DNA of 64,000 nucleotides from Sphingomonas sp. JC676 (GCF_014489075.1 NZ_JACTGR010000005.1:372001-436000); one strand, 5' to 3'. Shown: positions 24,452 to 34,633, counted from the stretch's first letter. Numbers and translations are program-made. The notes: generated from the sequence alone by a model not told the origin.

Positions 24452-26077
24452 TTGATCGAGACGCTCCAAGTCGATCTGGCGCATGAGCCCGAATTTACCC
24501 TTGGACGGCTGTGCGTCTCGCCGACTCGCCGCGAGTTGATGCGCGACGACGGCATGCGGGAGGTCACCGAGCATCGCGTCATGCAGGTTTTGATCGTGCT
24601 GGCGCAGGCGCGGGGCGATGTCATTACCCGCGATGAGCTGGTGCAGGCTTGCTGGAATGGCCGCGCCGTCACCGATGATGCGATAAATCGCGTGATATCC
24701 CGTCTACGCAAATTGGCCGGCGGGATCGGGCGCGGTTCGTTCGAAATCAGCACGGTAATGAAAATCGGCTATCGGCTGATCGGAAGTGAGGCGCCTGGCG
24801 GGTTCGGCGACCTGACGTCCGCCCATGTCGAAAGGCGCATTCCTTCCGGTGACGTCGGGCGCACGCTCTCCGGAGGCACGGAAATCGAGGCGACGAATGC
24901 CGGCGGCCCCGTCAATCGGCGTGGCGTCGTCCTGGGCGGGGCCGCCAGTTTCCTGGCCCTCGCCAGCGGGGGACCGCTGCTTTATCGCAATCTGCACCAT
25001 CCGGCAGTGCCGCCCGAGGTCCAGTCGCTGATGGCTCAGGCGCGAACGATGATGTTCCAGGCCAATTTCGACGGGCTCAACCAGGCGGCGGGCCTGTACC
25101 GGCAGGTCGTTGCACTCGCGCCGAACTATGCCGATGGGTGGGGCGCGCTTGCCTTCACCTATTCCTATTCGGCTCATTTCCGAGGGCGTGAGGAGGGTGA
25201 AGCGCTGCGAAGCCGGGCCCGCGCGGCCGCCGCACGGGCGATGCAATTCGATGCGCGCAACGGACTGGCCCAGGCGGCGCTTGCGATCATCGATCCGTGG
25301 CACGGCAACTGGCGCGTGAGCGAAAGCATGTTGCGCAAGGCGCTGCTCCATAATCCGGACAATGAAGTCATCGCCAACGTCCAGGCGCGCATCCTGCGGA
25401 TGATCGGCCGGTACCGGGAGGCCTTTGATGTCCTCCAGGAGAAACAGCCAAGGACGCTGCAGCCCGTCACCTATGCCTCCCTGATCACCACGCTCTGGGG
25501 GTTAGGTGAACTCGAGGAGATGGAACGGTATATCGAGCGGGCGGCATCGCTCTATCCAAGCTCTTTCGAACTTTGGTTTCAGCGTTTCGATATTTACCTG
25601 TTCATCGGCCGCGTCGACGCCGCCATCGCAATGCTGAAGAACCCGGAAGGCCGCCCAAGCGTCAGCGGCGCGGTGCTCGATTACAATGTCGATGTCGCAC
25701 GTGCGTTCGAGAGCCGGGCTCCGCAGGACATCGATCGCGCCATGAAAGTGTGGTCGGCGCAGGCGGCCGACGGCAGCGGGGGAGCCCAGCTCGCCATCCA
25801 GTTCGCCGCCGCACTCGGCCGTATTGGCGAAGCCTTCGTTCTCGCCGACGCATTCTATTTCTCGCGCGGATTCGTCGTGCCGGACGCGAGATTTTCCGGT
25901 TCGAGCAACTATCACCTCCCGGACGAACGAGAAACGGAGTTCCTGTTTCAGCCGCAAACCCGGGCGATGCGCACCGACGCGCGCTTCAATCGCCTGACGG
26001 GGATGCTGGGCCTGGAGCGCTATTGGCGCGAATCGGGCATCCAGCCCGACTTCCGGACCGATCAAGCGCACGCATAA
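24452..26077 (+). CDS. ToxR/CadC-like winged-helix regulator with TPR-type sensor part
   Basis: This 541-residue protein has an OmpR/PhoB-type DNA-binding domain at residues 12-112 (EHRVMQVLIVLAQARGDVITRDELVQACW, then DAINRVISRLRK and the wing GYRLIGSE). A single hydrophobic segment follows near residues 153-172 (VVLGGAASFLALASGGPLLY). The remaining 360 residues are TPR-like helices and should lie outside the membrane. The TTG start at 24452 has GGGAG at good spacing. Such one-component membrane regulators act directly on DNA. The target is unknown; the next gene, a haloperoxidase-like gene, is convergent. Confidence 0.82.
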   Translation: MIETLQVDLAHEPEFTLGRLCVSPTRRELMRDDGMREVTEHRVMQVLIVLAQARGDVITRDELVQACWNGRAVTDDAINRVISRLRKLAGGIGRGSFEISTVMKIGYRLIGSEAPGGFGDLTSAHVERRIPSGDVGRTLSGGTEIEATNAGGPVNRRGVVLGGAASFLALASGGPLLYRNLHHPAVPPEVQSLMAQARTMMFQANFDGLNQAAGLYRQVVALAPNYADGWGALAFTYSYSAHFRGREEGEALRSRARAAAARAMQFDARNGLAQAALAIIDPWHGNWRVSESMLRKALLHNPDNEVIANVQARILRMIGRYREAFDVLQEKQPRTLQPVTYASLITTLWGLGELEEMERYIERAASLYPSSFELWFQRFDIYLFIGRVDAAIAMLKNPEGRPSVSGAVLDYNVDVARAFESRAPQDIDRAMKVWSAQAADGSGGAQLAIQFAAALGRIGEAFVLADAFYFSRGFVVPDARFSGSSNYHLPDERETEFLFQPQTRAMRTDARFNRLTGMLGLERYWRESGIQPDFRTDQAHA

Positions 26078-26156
26078 TCGACAACATGCTTTCAGGAGAC
26101 GGCGCTGTGTCGGCTTCGATCGGGACTCCGTCCACCGCGCCGCTATTCCTATCGAC

Positions 26157-27506
26157 TCAGGCGAATGCTTGCCTCCTCCTTTGCCGCCGCAGTCCCGCAC
26201 CTGCGGCACCGAAACCCGCGATCATCATGATCCAGCCGGATGGCTCGGGCACGGCCGCCTGGAAGGTGCTGCCCGCGAGCACGTAATTGCCGACGTTCTG
26301 CCCAAGCAGGAGCCCCGCTTCATTGTCGAAGCGGAAGTGAATGCCTCCCCAGAGCCGGCTGTTGGCTCCGTCGAGCGCCGCCTGCTCGAGCCCGGTGAAG
26401 CTTCGCGTGTCGCCGCCTATCGTCAAGGTGAACCCTTCGTCGTCTCCGAACAGGGCACTGAGCACCGTAGAGCCCGCGCCCGATAAGAAGGAATGCGCCG
26501 AAGGGTAGCTCGGATGGTTGGGCGTCGTGAACACTGGGCTCCAATTGGGATCCGGATTTGTCGGGTCTTCCCGGATGGCGGTGATCGGACGCCAGAACGC
26601 ATAGTCATATTTGGCGTCGAACCCGGCGATCGCCGCATCGGCGAGGCTCGTACTGAGCAGCGCGAAGTCCCGAGCAAACTCGATCGTGGAAAGACCTTCG
26701 TCGTCGGCGACAAGGAGCCCGATCTTGACCCATGTCGATCCGTTTGCCGTGTCCCAGAACAGCGCGCTTGCCGTTTGGTCGGCAGTGCGGGTGAGGCTCG
26801 TCGCCGAGCCGACATCCCTTACCTCGGCGAGCGCAGCCGCATATTCTGGAGTACCCAGACCCGGCGGCGGCGCGGGCTTGAACTGATCCGACGACGTCAG
26901 CAGGAAGGGCGTGACCCCACCCCATTGCGGAAATGCGGGCGGAGCGGGCGACGTAGGCTTCCAGTTGCCAGGCAGGCCTGTCGGCACATAGGGAACCACG
27001 GCCGTTGCGCCATCGCCCGTGCGCAGGGCGATGATCGATTGGGCGAAGGCGGAACCGGTGGCGATGCCTTGGTTCATGGCTGCCGGATTGGATACGAGCG
27101 AAAGGCTCAGGTTCAACGCTGCCTGGTAGTCCGCCGCATGAGTCGGGTCGGCTGCGACGAGCACCTGATAGGCGGCTTGGGACACGGCAGCGCGGACATC
27201 GCCCCCCGAACCTGAAACGCCGCTCAGATACGCCTTGTCCGGCTCGCCAAGAACCGAATTGGCCGCATCGTGCATCGCGATGTTCATCATCGCGAGGGTG
27301 CGCGTCTGGGCCGGCGGACCGCTGGCGAGCAATGTGGTCGCCCGCTCGTTCCAGTACAGGATAGGATCGCTCTCGAATGTGATGGTTTGCGCCAACGCCT
27401 GTGCGGGCAGGAGCAGGGCGATTGCCATGGCGGCTGCGCCAAGCTTCTTCCCCTTCGCACTTTTTCGCGTCGGCGCAGATTTCGCCGTGAGGTGCAGTCG
27501 CATCAT
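26157..27506 (-). CDS. Vanadium-haloperoxidase/PAP2-like protein with PEP-CTERM signal
   Basis: This 449-residue protein has a signal peptide ending in AQALAQ near residue 41. The vanadate-binding acid-phosphatase-like motifs are FWRPITAIRE, PNHPSYPSAHSFLSGAG and SRLWGGIHFRFDNEAG, which supply the Lys/Arg/His set of this fold. The C-terminus VPEPSGWIMMIAGFGAAGAG followed by LRRQRRR is a PEP-CTERM sorting signal, predicting export and processing by an exosortase. Two tandem ATGs exist; the first, at 27506, has GGAG at seven bases. Either halide oxidation or phosphatase activity is possible. Confidence 0.87.
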   Translation of the reverse strand: MMRLHLTAKSAPTRKSAKGKKLGAAAMAIALLLPAQALAQTITFESDPILYWNERATTLLASGPPAQTRTLAMMNIAMHDAANSVLGEPDKAYLSGVSGSGGDVRAAVSQAAYQVLVAADPTHAADYQAALNLSLSLVSNPAAMNQGIATGSAFAQSIIALRTGDGATAVVPYVPTGLPGNWKPTSPAPPAFPQWGGVTPFLLTSSDQFKPAPPPGLGTPEYAAALAEVRDVGSATSLTRTADQTASALFWDTANGSTWVKIGLLVADDEGLSTIEFARDFALLSTSLADAAIAGFDAKYDYAFWRPITAIREDPTNPDPNWSPVFTTPNHPSYPSAHSFLSGAGSTVLSALFGDDEGFTLTIGGDTRSFTGLEQAALDGANSRLWGGIHFRFDNEAGLLLGQNVGNYVLAGSTFQAAVPEPSGWIMMIAGFGAAGAGLRRQRRRQAFA

Positions 27507-27936
27507 GAACTTTCTCCCCATTGCCGTGGAATTGCGTCCGAACGGGGTGATGATGCTCCCCGGGCAATCGAAGCGCGCCGACGGCAAACCGATATTTGTC
27601 TGAGGAAGTGCCGAGTTTTGCCTGATCGATGGCTCCGCATGGCGAAATCTGTCCGGCGCCCAAGGCTCTGATTTCTTCCGGTAGGCCATACGATCGAATC
27701 GCGGCTTTCAGGAATCGTCAAATCCGCAATGAACGACGGGAAGTGGGCGCCGAGCCGACGGGGACTCGACCAGTCGACGTCCGCAAACCACCGGTTGCGG
27801 ACATGGCCGGCGACGGGCAAGCTGCGCACGCGATGGATACTGCAAACGTCCCGAACCCAGATCCTCCTGACGGCGGTCGCCGACCGCGCCGATCTCAGCC
27901 GGTCGGTAAAGTCGAAACGCTGGCAACGGAGCTGTC

Positions 27937-28701
27937 ATGAGACTCTTCATTCTTCCCATATTGGCGCTGCTCGGCGCCGCCCCCGCGCCCGAGGCCAAGT
28001 GGCAGCGCATTTTCGACGGCAAGACGCTCGCGGGCTGGACGCCCAAGATCACCGGTCGCGCGGTCGGCGAGGATCCGCTGCACATGTTCATCGTGAAGAA
28101 CGGCGCGATCCGCGTCTCGCACTCCAATTACAAGACGTTCACCGGCGAGTTCGGCCATCTCTTCTGGAAGACGCCGCTCAAATCCTATCGCGTCCGCTTC
28201 GACTACCGGTTCTTCGGTGAGTCGTTGCCGGGCATCAAGGTCTGGCAGGCCAGCAATTCCGGGCTGATGCTCCATTCGCAGGCGCCGGAGACGATGCGCC
28301 GCGATCAGGATTGGCCGGTGAGCCTCGAGATGCAGCTGCTCGCCGTTCCGCGCCCGTCGCGGGAGCCGACCGGCAATGTCTGCACGCCCGGCACCACGGT
28401 GGAGATCGACGGCAAGCGCGATCCGCGCCACTGCATCCTGTCCTCCTCGCCTTTGCTGCCGATCGGCCGCTGGGTGCATGCCGAAGCGGAGGTGCTGCCC
28501 AATGGCGAGATCACCCATTTCATCGACGGCAAGGCGGTGCTGCACTACGCCGCGCCCGAGCTCGATCCTGCGGACAAGGACGCGCAACCGCTGATCGCCG
28601 CGGCGGGGGGCAAGCTGGAGCTGCGCCAAGGCTATATCGCGCTCCAGAGCGAAGGCCATCAGATCGAGTTCCGGAACATCGAGCTGCAGCGGCTCGACTG
28701 A
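27937..28701 (+). CDS. DUF1080 (3-keto-disaccharide hydrolase type) secreted protein
   Basis: This 254-residue protein has a short signal peptide ending near APAPEA and then the DUF1080 jelly-roll opening WQRIFDGKTLAGWTPKI. Further family features are NSGLMLHSQ, LEMQLLA and the closing IEFRNIELQRLD. Some DUF1080 members hydrolyse 3-keto-glycosides; others only bind glycans. GGAG lies six bases before the ATG. It stands alone on the plus strand. The specific substrate is unknown. Confidence 0.85.
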   Translation: MRLFILPILALLGAAPAPEAKWQRIFDGKTLAGWTPKITGRAVGEDPLHMFIVKNGAIRVSHSNYKTFTGEFGHLFWKTPLKSYRVRFDYRFFGESLPGIKVWQASNSGLMLHSQAPETMRRDQDWPVSLEMQLLAVPRPSREPTGNVCTPGTTVEIDGKRDPRHCILSSSPLLPIGRWVHAEAEVLPNGEITHFIDGKAVLHYAAPELDPADKDAQPLIAAAGGKLELRQGYIALQSEGHQIEFRNIELQRLD

Positions 28702-29039
28702 GGGTTGGCCGACATCAAGCCTGGCTCACCCAATACACAAGAAAAAGCAAAGACTTGTACTGTCAGCACGCAACAACTTCGCGTTACTTGTGCCGATATG
28801 GTTATGTTGCAGCGCAGCGTATTGCTTCTTGACGCTGTTACCGTTAACTACAATATAGCCACGGGGCATCCCAGCCATAACATCTTGTATTTGAACGGTC
28901 GGCGTTGCGGGCGCATCGCCGCACGATCGATTCGCAGGATCGGGATCTCCTCGTTTTGACCGCCGAACGGCTGCCGGGGGGCGCCGTTCACCCGTCTTCC
29001 GCCAAGCGCAAGCGACCGCGGCACGCCGGAGATATCGAA
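28702..29039. other. Gap upstream of the sensor kinase
   Basis: No gene is convincing here. GC is lower in 28720-28880 than in the neighbouring genes. A TTGACG at 28829-28834 followed by A/T-rich DNA (TACAATATAG) is a possible promoter for the kinase, but the spacing to a -10 box is not ideal. The kinase frame is open back to 28905; that extension lacks a ribosome binding site. Confidence 0.4.
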
Positions 29040-31292
29040 GTGAATGCGCGTAAAGCGTTACGTAATCGAGAGCTGTTGCCGGATTTTTTGAAGGCCGGGG
29101 GGAATGAAACGGGAGGGACGGGACGGCGCGGGCCGGGCCGTGACAGCGCGCGTTTCGACTTGCTGACCGCATGGGCGCGGCGAAGTGCGCGCGACGCCGA
29201 GCGCGCCGCGTCGTCCGGCGAGCCACCATCGGGCTTCCAATATCCGACGTACAATCCGGTGCTGCGCCCGATCCGTCCGGTGATCGTGCTGATCTGCACC
29301 GGCAGCGTGCTGCTCGCGATGCTGCTCTGGGCCGCGACGCTGCATACGATCGCCACCGAGCAGAATCGCGCGATCGCCTCGGCGATCCGCGAGAACCGCA
29401 ACCGCTCGATCGCCTATGAGCAATATGTCGCGCGCACGCTCGATGCCGCGAACGTCGCCGCGGTCGCGCTGGCCCAGCGCTTCCAGGATCTCGTGCCCGT
29501 AGCGCCCGGTGGCACTCCCGGCACGATCCGCGACGCGGTGGCGACCAACCCGCTCTTCGCGTCCGTGGTGGTCGTCGATGCCAATGGCAATGTCCGCTGG
29601 TCGACGCTCGACAGCCTGCCGCCGATGAATCTCGCCGCCGAGCCCGCGTTCAAGGCTTTCCGCGCCGGCAAGGCGCCGCGCGACGTGTGGCTCAGCACGC
29701 CGGAGATGTCGCGCTTCCTCCACCGTCCGCTGATGTCGATCTCGCGCGCGATCCGCCGCGCCGACGGCAGGTTCGGCGGCGGCATCATCGTCCGCATCCC
29801 GGTCGAACGCCTGACCGATTTCAACGAAGGCGCGGCGATCCGTCCGCTCGATCTGATCTCGGTCATCCGCCTCGACGGGATGACGCTCGCGCGGCGCGAG
29901 GGGCTGCGGGTCAGCTATGGCCAAGATCTGCGCGGCAAGCTGGTGATGCAGCACCAGCGGGCACAGCCCAACGGCACCTATCTCGGGCCCAGTTCGATCG
30001 ACGGGGTCTGGCGCTATTTCAGCCATCGCCGGCTCGATCGCTACGGCATCTTCGCCACGGTCGGTGTGGGCCAGGCCGATGTTCTCGCCGATGTCGAGGC
30101 GCGCGCGCGCCAGTCGCGGCTGGCGATGGCGGCGCTGACGGTGGCAATCTTCGCCTTCGCCGCCTTCGCCATCTTCGGCATCCTCCGCCGCGAGCGTGCC
30201 GCGCGCGACCTTGCCGGCGCCAATGCGCGGCTGCGCGAGGCGCAGCGGATCGGCCGGATCGGCGATTGGGAATATGATCTGCGCAGCGATCGGGTGATCC
30301 TTTCCGATCAGCTGTGCGAGATGTACGGGCGTGCTCCTGGCGACGATCTGGTCGGCCCGGGCGAGGCGCTCGCGCATCTCGACGAGCCCAATCGCGAGAT
30401 CCTGCAGGCTGCGTTCCGCGTCGCGATCGAGGGCAGGCGCCCCGAAAGCTGCGAGATCGTCACCCATATGCCCGTCGGCGCGATCTCGTATCGCCGCATC
30501 CGCATCGTCCCGCTGCTCGGCCCCGACGGCACCGTCCACACGCTGATGGGCACCGAACAGGACATAACCGCCGAAAAAGTCCACCAGCAGCTCCGCGACG
30601 AAGTCGCCCATATGTCCCGCGTCGAAGCCATGAACGTAATGGCGGCGACCATCGCGCATGAATTGGCGCAACCCCTTACGGCGGCTTCCAACTATGTTGC
30701 GGCGGTCCGGATCGCCGCGCGCCAGCGCCCCGATGCCGATCCCGCGATGATCGCCCTGCTGGTGAAGGCAGGCGAGCAGATCGGCCTGACCAGCAAGATC
30801 ATGGAACGTGCGCGGGACATGGTGGCAAACGGGACCGCCGGCGAGCACAGCGCTGTGCTCGCCGAGATCGTCGACGACGCGATCGCGCTGGTGAAGATCG
30901 CCAATCGCGATTGCGCCGCCGCGCTGTCCGAGCAGCTTGATCCCGAAGTCCGCCTCGTCGCCGCGGACAAGGTGCAGATCCAGCAGGTATTGCTCAACTT
31001 GTTGCGCAATGCGTGCGAGGCGGCCGCGACACAGGAAGCGCCGCGCGTCGTGGTGTCCAGCCGCCGAGAAGCGAACGGGATGGTGCTGATCTGCGTCGAG
31101 GATAACGGCCCCGGCATTTCGCGCACCCTGGGCGACGTCTTCTCGCCTTTCTCCTCCACCAAGGAGGGCGGGCTTGGGCTCGGCCTGTCGATCTGCCGCG
31201 CCATTGTCGATTCCTATGGCGGGCGCATCTGGAGCGAACCGGGCCGCGCAGTCGGGGCGGCGGTCTGTTTTACGCTGCCTTCGCTGGACTAG
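29040..31292 (+). CDS. Membrane sensor histidine kinase with periplasmic sensor and PAS domain
   Basis: The predicted 750-residue protein has a first membrane segment near residues 78-98 (PVIVLICTGSVLLAMLLWAA), a periplasmic Cache-like sensor of about 250 residues, and a second membrane segment with LTVAIFAFAAFAIFGIL. A PAS domain (IGRIGDWEYDL...) and a FixL-type HisKA box IAHELAQPLTAASNY follow. ATPase motifs are LLNLLRNACEAA, VEDNGPGIS and GGLGLGLSICRAI. I favour the GTG at 29040, with GGAG at eight bases; the frame extends to 28905. No response regulator is adjacent, so the partner is elsewhere. Confidence 0.87.
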   Translation: MNARKALRNRELLPDFLKAGGNETGGTGRRGPGRDSARFDLLTAWARRSARDAERAASSGEPPSGFQYPTYNPVLRPIRPVIVLICTGSVLLAMLLWAATLHTIATEQNRAIASAIRENRNRSIAYEQYVARTLDAANVAAVALAQRFQDLVPVAPGGTPGTIRDAVATNPLFASVVVVDANGNVRWSTLDSLPPMNLAAEPAFKAFRAGKAPRDVWLSTPEMSRFLHRPLMSISRAIRRADGRFGGGIIVRIPVERLTDFNEGAAIRPLDLISVIRLDGMTLARREGLRVSYGQDLRGKLVMQHQRAQPNGTYLGPSSIDGVWRYFSHRRLDRYGIFATVGVGQADVLADVEARARQSRLAMAALTVAIFAFAAFAIFGILRRERAARDLAGANARLREAQRIGRIGDWEYDLRSDRVILSDQLCEMYGRAPGDDLVGPGEALAHLDEPNREILQAAFRVAIEGRRPESCEIVTHMPVGAISYRRIRIVPLLGPDGTVHTLMGTEQDITAEKVHQQLRDEVAHMSRVEAMNVMAATIAHELAQPLTAASNYVAAVRIAARQRPDADPAMIALLVKAGEQIGLTSKIMERARDMVANGTAGEHSAVLAEIVDDAIALVKIANRDCAAALSEQLDPEVRLVAADKVQIQQVLLNLLRNACEAAATQEAPRVVVSSRREANGMVLICVEDNGPGISRTLGDVFSPFSSTKEGGLGLGLSICRAIVDSYGGRIWSEPGRAVGAAVCFTLPSLD

Positions 31293-31594
31293 GTCGTGAA
31301 CCCATAAACGCGAATGACCGCTAACGACCCAATAGCGGCCGTTCGATCTGGCGAGGCGAATTCCGAAAGCCGCCGTTCGCCCAGCCAGGCATTGGACGAC
31401 AGCAAGGGTCATCTTTACACGTTCAACGCTGACGACGTTTCGGAGATTTACCGCCTGGCCACAGGAGCCGGCGAACGTCGACCGATTAAGGTCAGACCCG
31501 TGCCATCCCGCCTGCCGGCCGGCTTGACTGAAGTCATCGATTTACCAACAGTTGCAAAACTGGCGGCAGTGCTGGTTCACGGGGGGGAGTCGTT
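31293..31594. other. Gap with decayed repeat DNA
   Basis: A 33-base stretch at 31313-31345, opening AATGACCGCTAACGACCCAA, matches in pattern a stretch at 32745-32770, opening AATGACCGCTGCGCCCAATC. An open frame at 31314-31634 is not credible because it overlaps the next gene and has no ribosome binding site. The end of the gap holds GGGGGAG, the ribosome binding site of the next gene. Confidence 0.45.
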
Positions 31595-32410
31595 GTGCGC
31601 TTTGAATTTATTGTGGCCCTTTGCGCGTCCCTGATGGCGCTGCAGCCGTCGCCCGTATCGGCGCAGCCTGCGGCGTCTGAGATTAGCCTGCACCCGGCAT
31701 GGATCGTGGAAGAGGGCATTGGCGACGTTATCGTCTACCTTTCTGACGATTTCAGGAAGTCCGCTCCGCTCGACGCGGAGCCGCTGAACCTGGTGACGAT
31801 CCATCGCAGCAATCCGGGGGACGCCCGCAATAGCCCCCAAAAGGACGTGAATTCGCTGCACAAGTATTTGAAAGCGAACTCCGGCTTCATGGCTAAGGAT
31901 CTCGTTGCATTCGCGTCGAGCCGAGATCTCGTCCGTTTCTACTTCCGCGGCGACCATGAGGCGCTGGCCGCGCGCTTCCAATATCCGCAAGCTACGTTGA
32001 GCAAGGCCAACGCCCAGGACTTGGCCAGACTCCGATCGATCGGTATCGGCGACTTCTCTCGGTTCATCGCCAAGAGCGCCACCTCGGAGGCAGACCTTCA
32101 GCGGCAAATCCTCGGCGATCGCGCCCCTCCGGCGGAAGATCGGACCCTTGAGCTCAAACTAAGGATCGAGGCCGGTAGCGTCGACAAAAGCCAGGTGCTT
32201 GCGGCGTTGGAGCGCAAGCACTTCGATGACGTTACCTCGCAGGTGGCGGTCGGCGGTGGCGACGACAAGCTGGAGTTCGACGCGCGCATACGCTTTTCGG
32301 AATCGCTTGTGCAGAAAGTGATGAACGAGGTCTGTGCCGATGCGGCGAGAAGTGGTGGTCAGTGCGTTGGGTGGTCCGGGAGGTTCGAGCCAATTCATCT
32401 TACCCTGTAA
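31595..32410 (+). CDS. Secreted protein of unknown function
   Basis: This 271-residue protein has a signal peptide ending near SPVSAQ. The GTG start has GGGGGAG at good spacing. Two similar halves seem possible: residues 75-140 with DLVAFASSRDLVRFYFRG and residues 180-271 with LELKLRIEAGSVDKSQVLAAL and ending GGQCVGWSGRFEPIHL. The second half faintly recalls the RraB/DUF695 fold, but I cannot confirm this. It lies between two repeat-rich gaps and has no clear operon partner. Confidence 0.6.
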   Translation: MRFEFIVALCASLMALQPSPVSAQPAASEISLHPAWIVEEGIGDVIVYLSDDFRKSAPLDAEPLNLVTIHRSNPGDARNSPQKDVNSLHKYLKANSGFMAKDLVAFASSRDLVRFYFRGDHEALAARFQYPQATLSKANAQDLARLRSIGIGDFSRFIAKSATSEADLQRQILGDRAPPAEDRTLELKLRIEAGSVDKSQVLAALERKHFDDVTSQVAVGGGDDKLEFDARIRFSESLVQKVMNEVCADAARSGGQCVGWSGRFEPIHLTL

Positions 32411-32884
32411 TCTCTGCGGGAATGCCTTGCTCTCCGAAGGTAGGAGAATGGCGACGCGAGGTGTCGGTAGTGCCCGGCGAGAATGGGCAGTTCGCGGTCG
32501 GTGACTGAGCAAAGCTGCCGGTCCGCTGACCACCAATTTCAGACGTTGGTGCAGGCCGCAGCAATCGATCGCCGGAAAATGTCAAGGAATGGTGGATTGC
32601 GGGCCGGCAGCTTTTAGGAGCCGAAGCCGTGATAGCTGTCGTTCCTGATCGGGCCTCCGCGAATGGCAGCAAACGCCCCAATTGCTGTCGTTCGGCGCGC
32701 TTTCGGTAGCGCCTAAAAGCCGTCGTTCGTTCTGCTACCCCTAAAATGACCGCTGCGCCCAATCGGTCGCTGCCGGTTTGATCGAGCCGGCTCCAACCGG
32801 TCGTTCGTCAGTATCCAGCTTTTTGAAGGAACTGGCCGAAAAGGAGAGAAAAACGCCCCGCCGAGGAAGACCCTCCATAATCCA
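32411..32884. other. Gap with degenerate repeats
   Basis: Four copies of a motif close to GC(T/C)GTCGTTC occur within about 190 bases (near 32635, 32685, 32720 and 32803). They lie between phrases such as GCAGCTTTTAGGAGCCG and GCGCCTAAAAGCCG. No gene is visible on either strand. The layout looks like a decayed repeat array of the kind scattered through sphingomonad intergenic DNA. Confidence 0.5.
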
Positions 32885-34633
32885 TCAATAGACGCATTGA
32901 GGCGGCATGCAGGGTGTACCGGATAACTTACCGAATTGGTCAGCGATCCGGCTGCGCATCGCGGCAAGAGCGTGCCTCAAGTCCGGCGACGAGGCATGGA
33001 GCTGAGCGAGATAGCGGGTACGATTGGCTGCGATACGGCCGGCTCGTTCGGCCTGCGTGGCTTGTGCCGTTGCGCCGGGAAGCGTGGTCGCGATACTGAA
33101 TTCTGGTCGACCCTCAGTTTGTCGGGCGAACAGCGCGATCAGCGCATCGACGTCTTTGGGCAAGTCGGTCAGCCGGTTCTGGCGGGTTATATCTGGTTCG
33201 ACCGCCGGTCCTTCCTCGTTGACAACCCTCACTTCCCACCCCTCCGTTTCGATCCGCCAGCGGACGAGACCATCATCGGTGGCGAAGCCAAGCCGGATGC
33301 TCCCGAGCGGCGTAGGCATCAACGACGGCGTCTCGGGAACGGCGTAGAGCGTCGTGTCGAGTGACCAACCACCAAAGCGCTGAGTGGGTGCGTCCTCCCG
33401 ACCTGGAAATACGCGAAAGGCGGCAAAATCGCTGCCTTGATAAAAAAAGCGTTCGCCGTGAGTCAATGTCGCCACCACATTGCCGTTGCGATCGATTAGT
33501 TCTGAGCGATCGTTCTCAACGACTTGAGCGTGGCCCCGAGTATCAAAATCAGATGCGGAGCTGAAACGCGGTGGGAACGCCCACTGGCCGTCAACGCGGA
33601 TGAAGCCCGCTTGATCGCCTTCTTTCGCCGCGGCGAGGCCGTGTTGGTCGAAGCCGCCTACCTGGGAGAAGCGTGCAGGGATGACGATCGCGCCCGTTTT
33701 CGCGTCCGCAAATCCGTAGCGGGCGGTGCCCTGATCCTGGAAGCGGACCAGCCCGTTAGCACTGACACCCCAGGCGTTCACGCCGGGCGCGAAGCGCGTC
33801 ACCACCCGGCCTGTTGCATCAATATAGGCGATCTCGCCAGACCCAAGACCGACTCGGGCGAGCCCGGCAGGCGCATCAAGGCCGCCGTCAGCCCGGTCTC
33901 CGGTGAAGTTGCCAGCATAGCTAAATCGCTCGGGAATTACGAAGCGGCCGGTCCGGTCGACATAGCCCCAGCGCCCGCTGCTATTGTAATTGTAGCCCCC
34001 GGAAATCGTCGCGGGAGCAAGGCCATTGACGGCGAATGCGCCGATCCCACCAAAGCGAAGCGGGATGACCTCTTTTCCCGTGCGATCGATCGCGCCGAAG
34101 CGACCTGCACGACTGACGCCGGTCAGCGAGGCCCCCCTGAAAGGCCGAATAATGTCGTAGCGAGGCTCCACCACGATCCGTCCGTTACGGTCGATCATCC
34201 CCGACGAAAGGCCAAAGCCCGAAGGATTGCGGATCTGCACAATCGCGAGGCCGTCGGCGTCATAGCTTCCTGCTCCGGCGAAGCCGGGCGCAATCACGAT
34301 TCGCCCCGTCTCGTCGGCATAGCCCCATTTATCGCCGACCAGGACAGGCTCGGGTCCGTGCGAGAAAAGCGCACGGTCGTAGCTCGCGTCGGCGACGCCG
34401 TCGAACCTCAATCCGGTGGTCGCACGGGTCCGCAGGTTCAGATAACCGGCCTTCCCTCCGCGCCAAATCGCAACCCAATCGCCTTGAAAGAGAGGCGATC
34501 CTGCCTCCCACGTGGCGGGCTCCACCACGTTACCGCTGCGATCGACATACCCGGTCAGTGGAACACGTCGGGGGCTTTGGGCTTCTGCTGCGGTGGCAAA
34601 CAGGAGGGAGGACAAAAGGAGGAGCCGTTTCAT
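32885..34633 (-). CDS. Secreted WG-repeat protein
   Basis: This 582-residue protein has a signal peptide ending in AAEAQ near residue 19. A series of WG-type repeats follows, for example DKWGYADETGRIVIAPGFAG, GRWGYVDRTGRFVIPERFSY, GMIDRNGRIVVEPRYD and ARYGFADAKTGAIVIPARFS. WG repeats form beta-structures of unknown binding role. The C-terminal 150 residues are not repeats and end with a Cys pair (GTPCMPPQC). The ATG at 34633 fits the signal peptide; the ribosome binding site is weak. Confidence 0.83.
   Translation of the reverse strand: MKRLLLLSSLLFATAAEAQSPRRVPLTGYVDRSGNVVEPATWEAGSPLFQGDWVAIWRGGKAGYLNLRTRATTGLRFDGVADASYDRALFSHGPEPVLVGDKWGYADETGRIVIAPGFAGAGSYDADGLAIVQIRNPSGFGLSSGMIDRNGRIVVEPRYDIIRPFRGASLTGVSRAGRFGAIDRTGKEVIPLRFGGIGAFAVNGLAPATISGGYNYNSSGRWGYVDRTGRFVIPERFSYAGNFTGDRADGGLDAPAGLARVGLGSGEIAYIDATGRVVTRFAPGVNAWGVSANGLVRFQDQGTARYGFADAKTGAIVIPARFSQVGGFDQHGLAAAKEGDQAGFIRVDGQWAFPPRFSSASDFDTRGHAQVVENDRSELIDRNGNVVATLTHGERFFYQGSDFAAFRVFPGREDAPTQRFGGWSLDTTLYAVPETPSLMPTPLGSIRLGFATDDGLVRWRIETEGWEVRVVNEEGPAVEPDITRQNRLTDLPKDVDALIALFARQTEGRPEFSIATTLPGATAQATQAERAGRIAANRTRYLAQLHASSPDLRHALAAMRSRIADQFGKLSGTPCMPPQCVY

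Noticed and set aside
31314..31634. Possible 106-residue gene
   Set aside because: It overlaps the next gene, has no ribosome binding site and lies in repeat-derived DNA.
32411..32884. CRISPR-like array
   Set aside because: The repeated motif is only about 10 bases, variable and unevenly spaced; no cas gene is nearby.
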